A stretch of 6,818 bases of DNA, taken from NCBI GenBank assembly GCA_946631345.1, contig CAMPAA010000175.1:1-6818 (forward strand). Direction: 5' to 3'. Positions 5,383-6,818 of this stretch are shown here, piece by piece (the stretch's first letter is position 1; every line of letters begins with the position of its first letter). Below the pieces are notes generated by a model. The model saw only the letters and a program-made list of their open reading frames with translations, was not told the origin of the DNA and searched no databases. Source of the stretch: an uncultured Verrucomicrobiota bacterium (lineage in GTDB: Bacteria > Verrucomicrobiota > Kiritimatiellia > RFP12 > UBA1067). The position numbers and the translations under genes were made by a program.

Positions 5383-5434
5383 AAAGGCAAAAGGCCGGGG
5401 TTTGTGCGATCTCCGGCCTATTCTTTTGCCTTTT
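5383..5434 (+). terminator. Long bulged hairpin, likely terminator (possibly bidirectional)
   Basis: AGGCCGG at 5392-5398 pairs with CCGGCCT at 5413-5419 (7 bp, 14-base loop). After a 5-base bulge on the right side, AAAGGCAAA at 5383-5391 pairs with TTTGCCTTT at 5425-5433 (9 bp). The right side ends in CCTTTTCT, and the left side carries A-runs, so it could stop transcription in both directions. It would separate the phosphoesterase-nudC unit from the gene at 5481. Confidence 0.6.
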
Positions 5435-5452
5435 CTGTGTTGGCACGGAGAT

Positions 5453-5461
5453 TGCTATGTT
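5453..5461 (+). promoter_or_regulatory. Candidate extended -10 promoter before DUF932-like gene
   Basis: TGCTATGTT is a TG-extended -10 with TATGTT at 5456-5461. The -35 region is poor (TTCTGT at 5433-5438 is at about the right distance). It sits just after the terminator hairpin and would start transcription near 5468, leaving a leader of only a dozen bases that overlaps the ribosome site region. A weak call. Confidence 0.3.
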
Positions 5462-5480
5462 TTTGGGAGAGGTGAAAATA

Positions 5481-6662
5481 ATGAATGATCTGATACTTGC
5501 TAAAATGCGCGAGGGCGACTGGGGAGAGGTTGTCCGCCTCATGCGCGCCGAATATGGCGGTTCGCCGGACCCTGCGCCGGCGGCGCCAAAGGACGCGCCC
5601 CGGGAGATGCCGTTTCGCGAGCGGTTCGAGACCGTACGGGTTACCCCGCGGACGGTGGCGGATTCCGTCGTGGAGGAAAACGGGCGATTCTCCGGAATCA
5701 CGTTCGATGGCGAACGCTACAAGCCGTCGCGGCGCTTTCTCAAGGGGCTGGCGCAGCGGATGAAGGTGTCGCTCAGCGTGTTCGACCTGTTCTCGCCGTT
5801 GGAGGTCGTGCATCGTGCGGCGGAGCGCGCGCCGGACCTGCCGCTCAGGCTGACCCATGACCGTCAGGACCACAAGGCACTCGGCCTGATTGAGGACAAG
5901 GGCGTGCCCATCCCGGCGGGCAACATCGAGATCGTGATGAAGAACGACCAACGCTTGAAGAAGTTCGACTACCATGACGGAATGATCACCGGGCAGTTCG
6001 ACCTCGGCGAGGCTTGGGATGTCCCGAACGACAGCAAGTACGGCGTGCATGTGCATACGGAGGTTCCCGTGGACGGCATGGGCACGCCGGAGGCGACGCT
6101 TGCCACGTGGCGGCAGATCTGCTCCAACGGCGCGGTGGCGGAGGCGCCGCTCTTCCGCACCAAGATGGAGGTGAAGGATTCGAGCGGCGAGCATTTCCGT
6201 CGTCTGCTGACGTCGTTCAGCAATCCGCGCGGCGTGGAGATGCTGCATACCCATCTCATCATCGCGAACGAGACGAAGGCGTCCGTGGACGAGGTCCACC
6301 AGGTTGAGGCCCTGATCCGTCGCCAGGTGCGCGACGCCCGCCACCAGATGCTCCTGTGCGAACGGCTGCAGGAGGTGGCGGACAACCCGTGCGTCCGGTA
6401 CGGCGTCACGGACCTCGGCGCAATCGGCGAGCGCCGGCGCGCGTTGCTGCCGACGGGCGCATCGGTGGCGGATGTAATGAATTTCATTTCGAAACTGAAT
6501 ACGCATCACGGAGAACTTCTGAAGAACAGAAATGCGGCGGACGGACTCCTGGGGGAATACTACGCGCGAAGCTACGATCTGGAGGAGATGTATCCGCATG
6601 CGCACCCGGCGAGCCAATACTATCTGCGAGGCATCGATTTCGGCGAGAAGGCGCGGGGATGA
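5481..6662 (+). CDS. DUF932-like phage/plasmid-type protein
   Basis: A 393-residue soluble protein. Its general plan resembles the DUF932 family of phage- and plasmid-encoded proteins: an N-terminal part with FDGERYKPSRRFLKGLAQRM (75-94), a middle part with a ligand-like pattern YGVHVHTEVPVDGM (187-200), and TWRQICSNGAVAEAPLF (209-225), whose CSNG is typical of DUF932. A helical C-terminal half follows (265-300), then a tail rich in Tyr, Asp and Glu. The biochemical role of DUF932 is not established; members travel with mobile elements. An earlier ATG at 5457 adds 8 residues but has no ribosome site, whereas the ATG at 5481 has GGGAGAGGTG at 5465-5474. There is no signal peptide or membrane segment. 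The family assignment comes from motif resemblance only and could be wrong; that it is a real gene is much surer. Confidence 0.55.
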   Translation: MNDLILAKMREGDWGEVVRLMRAEYGGSPDPAPAAPKDAPREMPFRERFETVRVTPRTVADSVVEENGRFSGITFDGERYKPSRRFLKGLAQRMKVSLSVFDLFSPLEVVHRAAERAPDLPLRLTHDRQDHKALGLIEDKGVPIPAGNIEIVMKNDQRLKKFDYHDGMITGQFDLGEAWDVPNDSKYGVHVHTEVPVDGMGTPEATLATWRQICSNGAVAEAPLFRTKMEVKDSSGEHFRRLLTSFSNPRGVEMLHTHLIIANETKASVDEVHQVEALIRRQVRDARHQMLLCERLQEVADNPCVRYGVTDLGAIGERRRALLPTGASVADVMNFISKLNTHHGELLKNRNAADGLLGEYYARSYDLEEMYPHAHPASQYYLRGIDFGEKARG

Positions 6663-6745
6663 ACTGGGAAGTCAGGCAGTATGCGCAAGGCCGTCGCGGC
6701 GGACACGGCAAGGATTTCAGGAATGAGATGCTGCGGCTCGGATAG
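6659..6745 (+). CDS. 28-residue ORF overlapping the previous stop (ATGA)
   Basis: The ATG at 6659 overlaps the TGA at 6660-6662 in the ATGA arrangement typical of translational coupling. The product MNWEVRQYAQGRRGGHGKDF plus eight more residues is basic and has no recognisable domain. The upstream purine run AGAAGGCGCGGGG may serve as ribosome site. The same reading frame is open for a long way upstream inside the preceding gene, which is common in GC-rich DNA, so the short ORF may be chance. Confidence 0.3.
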   Translation: MNWEVRQYAQGRRGGHGKDFRNEMLRLG

Positions 6746-6818
6746 ACGAGGCGGGGCAGCGCGAGCGTGTCGGTTCGCCGTTTGAGCGCATCTCCCGCGG
6801 AGGGCAAATGCGTTCTCC
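6746..6818 (+). other. Window end: non-coding tail with a weak stem-loop
   Basis: No start with a ribosome site is seen here. CGCAT at 6787-6791 pairs with ATGCG at 6808-6812, and inside it CTCC at 6792-6795 pairs with GGAG at 6799-6802 around CGC. The pairing is interrupted by a 5-base bulge. No T-run is visible before the window ends, so terminator status cannot be judged. Confidence 0.25.

Noticed and set aside
5418..6617. Long minus-strand open frame opposite the DUF932-like gene
   Set aside because: Arg/His/Leu-rich antisense shadow with no recognisable motif; the plus frame has a good ribosome site and normal protein composition.
6755..6772. Another REP copy at the window end (GGCAGCGCGAGCG)
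   Set aside because: It shares only the left arm and part of the loop; the right arm and tail do not match and it does not fold, so chance similarity in GC-rich DNA is likely.
1..6818. tRNA, rRNA or riboswitch genes
   Set aside because: No cloverleaf, rRNA core segment or recognisable riboswitch consensus was seen on either strand by reading; a covariance-model scan could still find something small.

Overview
The window reads as bacterial chromosome: short gene spacings, clear Shine-Dalgarno sites, ATG starts and a Tat signal peptide. It is fairly GC-rich. Bases 1-2000 look less GC-rich than 3546-5343, which suggests a laterally acquired or phage-derived block. The style (GC-rich, lone ORF6N gene, long REP-type transposase, Tat-exported phosphoesterase) would fit a member of the Verrucomicrobiota/Kiritimatiellota-Planctomycetota group. 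That placement is a guess; nothing in the window fixes the taxon.

Layout, with every supported gene on the + strand. (1) 12-1989: a tight three-gene run of an ORF6N-domain DNA-binding protein, a tryptophan-rich protein of unknown function and a single-pass small membrane protein, with gaps of 1-3 bases. (2) 2000-3363: a REP-associated tyrosine transposase (RAYT) cassette. Upstream is an array of short hairpin repeats, mostly overlapping a small ORF. The transposase has a long C-terminal extension, two more repeat copies lie inside the 3' end of its frame, and an inverted copy supplies its stop codon. (3) 3364-5343: a spacer with inverted repeats and an extended -10 promoter, then a Tat-exported metallophosphoesterase and a short NudC-like NADH pyrophosphatase, 13 bases apart. 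(4) 5344-5480: an intergenic region with a 7-bp palindrome and a long bulged hairpin, probably a terminator. (5) 5481-6745: a DUF932-like phage/plasmid-type protein followed by a 28-codon ORF overlapping it by ATGA.

The most interesting part is region 2. The RAYT and at least seven REP-like copies appear to form one mobile unit. The hairpin arms show two independent compensatory base changes, so the stem itself seems to be conserved. The transposase also seems to carry an extra Rossmann-like (DprA/SLOG-like) domain, and its C-terminus is made of translated repeat. The housekeeping-like pair in region 3 has its own promoter and shows no obvious functional link to the mobile genes beside it.
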